The translations under genes were made by a program, and so were the position numbers. Below are positions 1-6,057 of a stretch of 11,973 nt of DNA, in pieces. Position 1 is the stretch's first letter, and each line of letters begins with the position of its first letter. Source of the DNA: Clostridiaceae bacterium UBA4839 (GTDB lineage: Bacteria > Bacillota > Clostridia > Clostridiales > Caloramatoraceae); contig DHEX01000116.1 in assembly GCA_002400085.1 (NCBI GenBank), forward strand, positions 1-11,973. Reading direction: 5' to 3'. The notes under the pieces were generated by a model. That model saw only the letters and a program-made list of their open reading frames with translations, was not told the DNA's origin and made no database searches.

Positions 1-1584
1 CACATATTGACTGGAATAATTATCAATGCTCATTATGCTGCCGCATTCAAGAGCATTACAGCGCTGAAAATCTTCTCTAATAAGCAGCTGTTCGATTTTT
101 TTTTCAATACCTCTTGATATATTGCTTCCATTTTGATCAATAAGTTCAATATGGACTGTGTTTTCATTATCTGTATCTGTCCATATATGAATTCCACCTG
201 CTGCGTTATATGTTCTAACTGCATATCTGTTCATTGGAAGTAAAGCCATGCCGCAATCAAAAACATTAGAGCCAGAGGAGGTAATTCCTGAAATAATTGA
301 GTTTTTTATGGTGTTTGAAGCATTGCTATTATCACAAGTCAATATAATAGGTCTGGATTTCTTCACAACATTAACAAAGGCTGAACCAAGCAGTGTGCAA
401 AATTCAGGAGTTATATCTATATTGATTTCACCTTTTATATCTTTGCTGCCAAAGAATGATTTGGTTCCTTTCGTTCCCCACACTAAATTTTTATTGATAA
501 TACTGCCCTCTTCAACATATTTTTGGGGCCAAATCTTAATATTAGGCCTTATTAACGCTGAAGATGAAATTTCTGATTCATCACCAACTATAGAGTTTTC
601 ATATATATCAACATTGTTTTTGGTTATAGATTTACTGCAAATAATTGTCCCTCTTAGCTCATTATTTTTTCCAATGTGAACCATATCCCAAAGTATGCTT
701 CGCTTTATGGTAGAGCCCTCTTCAATGGTACAATTATTGCCAATAATGCTGTAAGGCTTAATAACAGCACCATTTTTTATAGTACAGTTTTCACCTATAT
801 AAACAGGGGAATCTATTTTTGCTTCATTTGATATTTGTGAATTCGATCTATTACCACTAAATTTATTGTAAAGTTTAATTTTACCGCCTAAAGCATCAAA
901 ATTTGTACTCATATAGGTTTTTAAATCCCCAATATCAGACCAATATGAATCAGTTATGTACCCAAACATTGGTGCTTTTTCTTTAAGCAATTTTGGAAAT
1001 AAATCCTTGCTAAAATCAAAAACATCACCTTTTTTATAATGAGAAAAGGCTTCAGGTTCAAGAATATATATTCCTGTGTTAACAGTGTCGCTAAATACCT
1101 CTCCCCAAGAAGGCTTTTCTAAAAATCTTACTATTTTATTTTCATCATCAAGAATAACTATCCCATATTCAAGCGGAATGGGCTGTCTTTTTAAAACTAG
1201 GGTTGCAACAGATTTATTCTTTTTATGAAATTTTACAGCATCAATAAGATCAATATCAGTTATTGCATCCCCGCTTATTACAATTACAGTATCATTTAAA
1301 AATTCACCTGTGTTTAAGACACTTCCTCCTGTTCCAAGAGGGGACTCCTCAGTAAAATAGCTTAAATTTATGCTGAATTTCGATCCATCGCCAAAATAGT
1401 CTTTTATTATATTGGGATGGTAGTATAATGTTGCAGCTATATCATTTATATCATGCTCTTTTAAAAGATTTATTATATGCTCCATAACAGGGGTGCCAAC
1501 TATCGGAACCATTGGCTTTGGAATTGTACAGGTAAGTGGACGAAGTCTGGTCCCTTCGCCCCCTGCCATAATTATTGCCTTCAT
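1..1584 (-). CDS. Sugar-phosphate nucleotidyltransferase with beta-helix and phosphohexomutase-like domain (3' end outside window)
   Basis: The first 528 residues are visible and the frame is still open at base 1. Residues 1-235 are a nucleotidyltransferase of the mannose-1-phosphate guanylyltransferase/glucose-1-phosphate type: MAGGEGTRLRPLT at 6-18 is the nucleotide-binding loop, followed by KPM, then GTGGS, a GDAITDID metal-site motif and YWSDIGD. About residues 250-365 hold hexapeptide-type repeats (IGENCTI, IGNNCTI, IGKNNEL) expected to form a left-handed beta-helix. From FGSKDIKG (378-385) a phosphoglucomutase/phosphomannomutase N-terminal domain begins (ITPEF, then YAVR). This order is known from bifunctional-looking proteins of about 800 residues in Firmicutes and cyanobacteria, so roughly a third is missing. 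The usual TASHNP phosphoserine loop reads TDTDNENT (469-476), so mutase activity is doubtful. The start is set by ATG at 1584 with GGAGGTGG at 1589-1596. It lies 14 nt after the ydcZ-like gene and is probably co-transcribed with it. The sugar substrate is not predictable; a role in cell-surface polysaccharide is inferred. Confidence 0.9.
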   Translation of the reverse strand, partial: MKAIIMAGGEGTRLRPLTCTIPKPMVPIVGTPVMEHIINLLKEHDINDIAATLYYHPNIIKDYFGDGSKFSINLSYFTEESPLGTGGSVLNTGEFLNDTVIVISGDAITDIDLIDAVKFHKKNKSVATLVLKRQPIPLEYGIVILDDENKIVRFLEKPSWGEVFSDTVNTGIYILEPEAFSHYKKGDVFDFSKDLFPKLLKEKAPMFGYITDSYWSDIGDLKTYMSTNFDALGGKIKLYNKFSGNRSNSQISNEAKIDSPVYIGENCTIKNGAVIKPYSIIGNNCTIEEGSTIKRSILWDMVHIGKNNELRGTIICSKSITKNNVDIYENSIVGDESEISSSALIRPNIKIWPQKYVEEGSIINKNLVWGTKGTKSFFGSKDIKGEINIDITPEFCTLLGSAFVNVVKKSRPIILTCDNSNASNTIKNSIISGITSSGSNVFDCGMALLPMNRYAVRTYNAAGGIHIWTDTDNENTVHIELIDQNGSNISRGIEKKIEQLLIREDFQRCNALECGSIMSIDNYSSQYV

Positions 1585-1598
1585 AAATCCACCTCCAA

Positions 1599-2030
1599 TT
1601 ATGCTTTTAATTTAAATACGATTATGCCTATAATCATTAAAGCTATCCCAATGATTTTTGTATAATGAAACGATATTTGCTTTGTACCAAATGCTCCCAG
1701 GGCATCAATAATTGCTGCAGATGAGAGCTGAGCTATAAGTATAGTGCCAATTGAATAGGTGGGACCTAATTCTGAAATACCTTTCATAACTGTATAAATA
1801 ATGGCTGTTCCTAAAACCCCGCCTGTTAAATATAGTTTATTAATTTCACCAATTCTTTTCATATCACCATTTTTGGCAATAAAAAAAATAATCAAAGTTA
1901 ATAGGAAACCAGTACCCTGTACCAAGAGATTTGTTTCCCAAAGACCGATTTTTTCACTGGATCTTGTATTAAAAACTCCCTGTATTGTCATAAAAACACC
2001 AGCAAGTATGGAAAAAATTATTCCGGCCAT
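1599..2030 (-). CDS. YdcZ (DUF606) family small membrane transporter of the DMT superfamily
   Basis: 143 residues, the usual length of the YdcZ/DUF606 group, which are half-size members of the drug/metabolite transporter superfamily. About five hydrophobic helices are visible, near residues 2-20, 33-52, 66-85, 92-112 and 121-140. The N-terminal stretch AGVFMTIQGVFNTR and the C-terminal half with AQLSSAAIIDALGAFG are typical of the family. Half-size members are thought to work as homo- or heterodimers; no second half-size partner is in the window. The substrate is unknown. ATG at 2030 is preceded by GAGGTGA at 2035-2041, seven or fewer bases upstream, which supports the start. The stop is followed after 14 nt by the nucleotidyltransferase, whose ribosome binding site fills that gap, so the two form a probable operon. 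The promoter was not identified with confidence in the A+T-rich stretch 2042-2175. Confidence 0.88.
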   Translation of the reverse strand: MAGIIFSILAGVFMTIQGVFNTRSSEKIGLWETNLLVQGTGFLLTLIIFFIAKNGDMKRIGEINKLYLTGGVLGTAIIYTVMKGISELGPTYSIGTILIAQLSSAAIIDALGAFGTKQISFHYTKIIGIALMIIGIIVFKLKA

Positions 2031-2175
2031 AAAGTCACCTCAAACTTTATTATTCCCCCATGCTTTTTTTTTATAACGATGCAAATAAAAAAGGGAGCTG
2101 TTATAAAATTTCATGATTGTGAAAAACACAAAGAAAGTGGAGATAAAAAAAATATATGAAATGAAATGAATAATG

Positions 2176-2199
2176 GTAGGGAGCGGTCTTGACCGTTCC
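2176..2199 (-). repeat. Palindromic repeat copy A (left inverted end)
   Basis: Read on the minus strand this copy carries the GGAACGGTCAAGACC core of copies B and C, with its GTAG tail facing outwards at 2176. The stem is GGAGCGGTC/GACCGTTCC around a TT centre (2180-2199). The only non-Watson-Crick pair is G2183 with T2196, which is a G-U wobble in plus-strand RNA. Confidence 0.75.
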
Positions 2200-2298
2200 G
2201 CTCTCCCAAATTCAGATTATCCTGCAAATGCTACAGAATGAAATTGTTACTGGGTGTTGGCACCGTTTCGCCCTCCTAGGTTTCGTTCGTTCATCAAC

Positions 2299-2322
2299 GG
2301 AACGGTCAAGACCGTTCCCTAC
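2299..2322 (+). repeat. Palindromic repeat copy B (internal, perfect)
   Basis: GGAACGGTCAAGACCGTTCC (2299-2318) is a perfect 9-bp inverted repeat around AA, followed by the CTAC tail also found in copy C. It is the reference copy for the other two. Confidence 0.8.
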
Positions 2323-2365
2323 AGGTACGCCCAGCATTTTTTACCTGAGAATCTCTTTGCGAACG

Positions 2366-2433
2366 AAAAATACCGGTGTCAGTCTCTTGATATCTAAAAT
2401 TTTTAAATGTCAAATGTCAAGAGGCTGGCACCG
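2366..2433 (-). terminator. Large hairpin, possible terminator of the minus-strand EEP-like gene
   Basis: Bases 2374-2393 pair with 2414-2433 over 20 positions around a 20-nt loop. On the plus strand three pairs are G-U wobbles (2379/2428, 2383/2424, 2391/2416); on the minus strand these are A-C mismatches. Read on the minus strand the stem is followed three bases later by five T (2370-2366), the layout of an intrinsic terminator about 30 nt past the EEP-like stop codon. Termination is inferred; it may simply be part of the repeat element. Confidence 0.45.
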
Positions 2434-2441
2434 AAGCCAAT

Positions 2442-2465
2442 GGAACGGTCAAGACTGTTCCCTAC
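2442..2465 (+). repeat. Palindromic repeat copy C (right inverted end)
   Basis: GGAACGGTC-AA-GACTGTTCC (2442-2461) with a CTAC tail. It differs from copy B at one base, T2456, which still pairs with G2447 as a wobble. Bases 2462-2464 are at the same time the stop codon (TAG on the minus strand) of the EEP-like gene. Confidence 0.8.
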
Positions 2466-3511
2466 TTGATTCTAAATTTAAGCTGTACAGGGTTGTGATT
2501 GCTGTTTTTAAACCCGAGATTAACTGTAGAAATATTTAATACCTTTATATTGTCAGATACTAAAAACCCATCAGTAATTGAAGTGAAGTTTTTATCCTTT
2601 ATATAGGGCATGGAGGCGGATCTAAATGTTGGATATTTAGTATCATAAACAAACTTGAAATTTTTCATTTTAAAATCTTTAGGAATATAGGAAAGACCTT
2701 GTGGAAACCCTTCTGAGCATTTATAGGGAGAATCATGGAGGATATAACCAAAGTTGCCGCCTGCAATAATATAGTTGCCCTTTTTATATTCCCCCTCAAT
2801 ATAGTTTTTAATTTCTTTTATTTGTAAAAGTTTTGCTTTATCATTAGTAGAATTATCATTCAAGTCAAAGTTTAACAAAATAAGCTTTTTACCATTTGAT
2901 AAATAAAATTCAGTTGTAGAAAATGCTTTCTTCTGATCAAACATTTTCATTGGCCATTTTTTATTAGAAGGAAGTGCATATCTTTCTGAAGAATTTGCCC
3001 TATATTTAAAAAATACTGCATCCCCACAATAAACTTGTCCAAGCGGCATATTAATAGGGTAGGGTATAAAGCTAACTTTATGTATAGGGTTAAAAATACT
3101 GCCGTAATTTTTAAGCTTATTTTGCACATAATTAAATTGATTTATTTTATAGCTTCTCTTTGATTCAACATCTACATCCTGAAGCATTATAAAATCATAG
3201 TTATTTTTTACTAGAAAATCAGATGTTGAGTTTAAATTATTTTCTACCCGCTTTTTTGAATAAGCTTTTGTTGAAAGACCTCCTTCAAAATAATATTCAG
3301 CATTTTCGTCTAATATTGAATAACTGACATTGTATGATAATAAACTTAAATCAGTATTTGTATCTATTACTGATTTGGTATTATTAATTATTTCAAGGTC
3401 TTCTATTTCAGCAGGTTTGTATTCATTAAAATGTATGTATCCTAAAAAAACACACAATAAAGAAATTATTAATAGAGCAATTAATAAAATAAATTTGAAG
3501 ATTTTTTTCAT
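2462..3511 (-). CDS. Membrane-anchored endonuclease/exonuclease/phosphatase-fold protein with degenerate active site
   Basis: 349 residues. Residues 4-25 form a hydrophobic N-terminal segment after MKK, either a membrane anchor or an uncleaved signal, so the domain is probably extracytoplasmic. The rest follows the EEP (DNase I/exonuclease III) fold: LSLLSYNVSY (55-64), DFIMLQDVD (106-114), LLNFDL (212-217), IIAGGNFGY (248-256), SITDGF (311-316) and NSNHNPVQL (336-344). By eye, family residues are replaced at several catalytic positions: the Glu of LQE is Asp112, the His of N-x-H is Asp216, the Asp and Asn of GDFN are Asn253 and Gly255, and the Asp of SDH is Asn338. His339 and Asn61 remain. 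It is therefore likely a pseudoenzyme or one with altered chemistry. ATG at 3511 is preceded by GGGGTG (3517-3522). The gene is single, divergent from the opp operon, and its stop codon lies in the palindromic element. Confidence 0.82.
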   Translation of the reverse strand: MKKIFKFILLIALLIISLLCVFLGYIHFNEYKPAEIEDLEIINNTKSVIDTNTDLSLLSYNVSYSILDENAEYYFEGGLSTKAYSKKRVENNLNSTSDFLVKNNYDFIMLQDVDVESKRSYKINQFNYVQNKLKNYGSIFNPIHKVSFIPYPINMPLGQVYCGDAVFFKYRANSSERYALPSNKKWPMKMFDQKKAFSTTEFYLSNGKKLILLNFDLNDNSTNDKAKLLQIKEIKNYIEGEYKKGNYIIAGGNFGYILHDSPYKCSEGFPQGLSYIPKDFKMKNFKFVYDTKYPTFRSASMPYIKDKNFTSITDGFLVSDNIKVLNISTVNLGFKNSNHNPVQLKFRIK

Positions 3512-3553
3512 AATAACACCCCAAGCTAAATTTATAATGAAACCATATATACT

Positions 3554-3580
3554 ATTATATCAAAATTAATTAAATATCAA
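3554..3580 (-). promoter_or_regulatory. Candidate promoter of the EEP-like gene
   Basis: On the minus strand TTGATA (3580-3575) and a consensus TATAAT (3559-3554) are separated by 15 bp, a short spacer. The -10 lies about 43 bp upstream of the ATG. The consensus -10 is convincing; the -35 is less so in such A+T-rich sequence. Confidence 0.45.
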
Positions 3581-3595
3581 ATAATTCTTATAGAA

Positions 3596-3967
3596 TTGAG
3601 AATTAAATCAATTAACAAAAGGGACCTATATTTACTTAAAACAGATTAGCATAAATTGGATATAGGATAGTATATATATTATATGATGATATTTGATGCA
3701 ATAATAATATAAAATAATGAGTTACATTTTATATGATGGCTACCATCTGTGATATCTAATGGATGCTACGCCCCTTAAAAGTTCTTCGTGTATATGTACT
3801 TTTTGAATTCTATTAGTTATTTCAAATCTCAGTATAAATTTATATAATTTATCAAACCAAAAATTTTGTTCCTATACTTTTTAGTTTCATAGCATTATTA
3901 ATAACAAAAGCCGTTTAGTTAGCTTCTATCAGCCATATAGATTGCTTTATATTAATCTGGTGGTAAT
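3596..3967. other. A+T-rich divergent intergenic region with no recognised gene
   Basis: This stretch separates the divergent EEP-like gene and the opp operon. I recognise no RNA gene, riboswitch or intact coding sequence. A minus-strand ATG at 3890 opens a 12-residue frame (MKLKSIGTKFLV) ending at 3852, and another minus frame without an ATG is open from 3871 to 3740. Both may be debris of a decayed gene or chance. An imperfect hairpin can be drawn with arms near 3738-3747 and 3763-3773, with no T-tract after it. Confidence 0.5.
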
Positions 3968-3995
3968 TTGACCCTCAACAGGAAAAAACTATAAC
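3968..3995 (+). promoter_or_regulatory. Probable sigma-A-type promoter of the opp operon
   Basis: TTGACC (3968-3973), a 16-bp spacer and TATAAC (3990-3995) each differ from the consensus boxes at one position. It is the best match in the divergent intergenic region. Initiation would fall near 4002, giving a leader of about 87 nt before oppD. No operator such as a clear CodY box was found, although opp operons of Gram-positive bacteria are often under such control. Confidence 0.55.
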
Positions 3996-4088
3996 TCAAT
4001 TAAAGAACAGCATTTAATGGGTAGGCATCCGTTTGGGACATTAAGGATGGCAGCCGTGGAGTAAATACACAAAAAAGGGGAATGGGAA

Positions 4089-5090
4089 ATGGAAAACGAA
4101 AAAATATTAGAGATCAAGGACCTGCATACTGGCTTTAGATTTGAAGATAAGTATTTTGATGCAGTGGATGGAGTTTCTTTTTCCTTATATAAAAATGAGT
4201 TATTGGCAATAGTTGGAGAATCTGGCTGTGGGAAAAGCACTATTGCTAACTCTATAGTGGGGCTCCATGATAAAAACCACACTAGAGTCAGTGGAGAGAT
4301 AATTTATGATGACGAAAATGTGGTTAATTATTCTGAAGAGCAATTTAATAAAATTAGAGGAAAGGATATTGGCTTCATTTTTCAAGATCCATTGGCCTCA
4401 TTAAATCCATTGCATAGGGTCGGAGAACAGATAAAAGAGGCATTAATTTATCATACTGATTTAACCAAGGAACAAAGGCATGAAAGAATGTTGTATCTTT
4501 TAGGCAGGGTAGGCATTGTTAACCCTGAAAGAACAGCCCGTCAATTTCCTCATGAATTATCTGGTGGTATGAGACAAAGGGTTTTGATTGCTATGGCACT
4601 TTCTTGTAAACCCAACATTGTTATAGCAGATGAGCCAACTACTGCACTAGATGTTACAATACAAGCTCAGATATTAGACCTTTTATCAGAACTTCAAAAT
4701 GAAATTCATGCAGGAATTATACTTATTACACATGATTTGGGAGTAGTTGCACAGATGGCTGATAGAGTTGCTGTAATGTATGCTGGACAATTTGTTGAAG
4801 TTGCTGAAGCAAAGGAACTTTTTAGGAATCCCCTTCACCCTTATACAAGATCATTGTTACATTCAATACCGCAATCTGATGCAGTAGGAGCAGAACTAAA
4901 TGTTATCCAAGGGATGGTCCCTTCTTTGAAAAACTTGTCAAGGGATGGGTGCCGTTTTGCACCGAGAATTCCATGGATTCCTGATTCAGAGCATGAAAAA
5001 AACCCTATACTTCATCAGATTTCAAGAGATCATTTTGTAAGATGTACTTGTTGGGAGAATTTCCACTTTGAAAATGAAGGGGGCTGCTAA
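4089..5090 (+). CDS. oppD: Oligopeptide ABC transporter ATP-binding protein OppD
   Basis: One of the two ATPase subunits that power peptide import by the OppABCDF complex at the cytoplasmic face. 333 residues, the normal length. All ABC motifs are intact: Walker A GESGCGKST (43-51), Q-loop Gln99 in FQDP, signature LSGGMRQR (157-164), Walker B IVIADEP (177-183) and H-loop His215. The C-terminal oligopeptide/dipeptide-specific domain starts near NPLHPYTRSLL (247-257). Cysteines 288, 319, 321 and 333 lie in the tail, where some OppD/DppD proteins bind a [4Fe-4S] cluster; however the second Cys of the usual GCRFxPRC motif is Ile294. AAGGGG at 4075-4080 lies 8 nt before the ATG. It is the first gene of a five-gene operon in the order D-F-B-C-A, the arrangement known from Lactococcus. 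Dipeptide or nickel specificity cannot be excluded, but the 609-residue binding protein favours oligopeptides. Confidence 0.95.
   Translation: MENEKILEIKDLHTGFRFEDKYFDAVDGVSFSLYKNELLAIVGESGCGKSTIANSIVGLHDKNHTRVSGEIIYDDENVVNYSEEQFNKIRGKDIGFIFQDPLASLNPLHRVGEQIKEALIYHTDLTKEQRHERMLYLLGRVGIVNPERTARQFPHELSGGMRQRVLIAMALSCKPNIVIADEPTTALDVTIQAQILDLLSELQNEIHAGIILITHDLGVVAQMADRVAVMYAGQFVEVAEAKELFRNPLHPYTRSLLHSIPQSDAVGAELNVIQGMVPSLKNLSRDGCRFAPRIPWIPDSEHEKNPILHQISRDHFVRCTCWENFHFENEGGC
5077..5083 (+). promoter_or_regulatory. Ribosome binding site that fixes the oppF start at 5092
   Basis: AAGGGGG lies 8 nt before ATG at 5092. An in-frame ATG at 5068 is inside oppD, lacks a comparable site and would add eight residues with no counterpart in the family, so 5092 is preferred. 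The site overlaps the last codons of oppD, suggesting translational coupling. Confidence 0.7.
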
Positions 5091-5091
5091 A

Positions 5092-6057
5092 ATGAGTTTC
5101 TTAGAAGTAAATGATTTAAAAGTTCATTTTCCTGTCCGTGGAGGTTTTTTTAATACTATACAGGATTATGTTTATGCAGTCGATGGAGTCAGTTTTAAAA
5201 TTGATGAAGGAAAGACCTATGGACTTATTGGTGAATCCGGATCTGGAAAAACTACTATAGGGAAAGCTATTGTTGGGCTTGAAAAACCAACGGCTGGAGA
5301 AATTTTATATTATGGTCAGTTGGTAAATAAAAAAAGACTTAGAAAAAAATTAGGATATAACAAAGAAGTTCAAATGATTTTTCAGGATGTTTTATCCAGT
5401 TTGGATCCCAGAAAAAGGATTCGTGATATTATTGCGGAGCCAATTAGAAATCATGAAAAATTAACTAAGGAAGAAGAAATGAAAAGGATTTTAACACTGC
5501 TGGATATAGTTGGGATGCCATCGGATGCTTTATTTAAATACCCACATGAGTTTTCAGGGGGGCAAAGGCAAAGAATAGGGGTGGCAAGAGCTGTAGCTTT
5601 AAATCCAAAACTTATTGTTGCAGATGAGCCTGTTTCTGCACTTGACTTATCAGTTCAAGCACAGATATTAAACTTCTTAAAGAAGATACAAAAAGATTTT
5701 AACTTAAGCTATATTTTTATATCTCATGATTTAGGCGTAGTAAAGCATATGTGTGATTATATTTATATTATGCATAGAGGGAGGTTTGTAGAAGCTGGCA
5801 CAAGGGAAGATATATATAACAATCCTCAGCATATTTATACTAAAAGATTGATTGCAGCAATTCCAGAAGTTGATGCTGAAAATAGGGAAGAAGCGCGTAT
5901 AAAGAGAATTAAGGTTGAACAGGAATATAGTGAAAAGGAAAGTATATTCTATGATGAAAATGGAAAAGTATTTGATTTAGTTCCAATCTCCGATACGCAC
6001 TATGTTGCAATAAAAAATAAGGAGGATTTAGGGTATGTGGAAAACAGTATTGCGTAG
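5092..6057 (+). CDS. oppF: Oligopeptide ABC transporter ATP-binding protein OppF
   Basis: The second ATPase of the Opp importer, expected to pair with OppD. 321 residues from the chosen start. Motifs: Walker A GESGSGKTT (47-55), Q-loop Gln98, signature FSGGQRQR (154-161), Walker B LIVADEP (174-180), D-loop SALD and H-loop His212. The oligopeptide-specific C-terminal element is NNPQHIYTKRLIAAIPE (243-259). The last 60 residues are charged and lack the cysteine-containing GCRF motif present in OppD, as is common in some OppF proteins. The FQDP motif reads FQDV, a conservative departure. The start codon lies 2 nt after the oppD stop, and the end overlaps oppB by 23 nt, so the three genes are likely translationally coupled. 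Confidence 0.95.
   Translation: MSFLEVNDLKVHFPVRGGFFNTIQDYVYAVDGVSFKIDEGKTYGLIGESGSGKTTIGKAIVGLEKPTAGEILYYGQLVNKKRLRKKLGYNKEVQMIFQDVLSSLDPRKRIRDIIAEPIRNHEKLTKEEEMKRILTLLDIVGMPSDALFKYPHEFSGGQRQRIGVARAVALNPKLIVADEPVSALDLSVQAQILNFLKKIQKDFNLSYIFISHDLGVVKHMCDYIYIMHRGRFVEAGTREDIYNNPQHIYTKRLIAAIPEVDAENREEARIKRIKVEQEYSEKESIFYDENGKVFDLVPISDTHYVAIKNKEDLGYVENSIA

Larger units (their letters stand above)
2176..2465. mobile_element. Putative 290-bp MITE-like element with palindromic inverted ends
   Basis: The block begins with GTAGGGAGCGGTCTTGACC (2176-2194) and ends with the inverse (GGTCAAGACTGTTCCCTAC, 2447-2465). The two 24-bp ends match in inverted orientation at 22 positions. Each end contains a palindrome, and a third perfect copy lies at 2299-2318. 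The interior is richer in G+C than the surroundings and has no credible gene. It holds a 20-bp hairpin (2374-2433) and other complementary stretches. TGGCACCG occurs twice (2258-2265 and 2426-2433), each time upstream of a palindrome in the same orientation, so the block may be two or three merged repeat units. I see no target-site duplication. Interpretation as a non-autonomous transposable or REP-like dispersed repeat is inference; copies elsewhere in the genome would be needed to prove it. Confidence 0.5.

Noticed and set aside
248..679. 143-codon plus-strand open frame
   Set aside because: It is antisense to the well-supported nucleotidyltransferase gene, has no ribosome binding site and its translation resembles no family.
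1801..2076. 91-codon plus-strand open frame
   Set aside because: Antisense to the YdcZ-like gene, whose helices and ribosome binding site are convincing.
2176..2465. CRISPR-like repeats
   Set aside because: Only three copies, palindromic, in both orientations and with unequal spacing (about 100 and 119 bp between copies); no cas genes nearby.
2189..2539. 116-codon plus-strand open frame across the repeat element
   Set aside because: It runs through palindromic repeats and then antisense through the EEP-like gene; the translation is repeat-derived and there is no ribosome binding site.
3996..4088. Riboswitch or T-box in the oppD leader
   Set aside because: I looked for T-box, S-box, glycine and guanidine motifs and saw none; only short weak stems such as CATCC/GGATG are present.
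3989..4282. 97-codon minus-strand open frame
   Set aside because: It overlaps the start of oppD on the opposite strand and has no recognisable product or ribosome binding site.
5068..5091. Earlier start for oppF
   Set aside because: It lies inside oppD without a good ribosome binding site; ATG at 5092 follows AAGGGGG at a proper distance and matches the usual OppF N-terminus.
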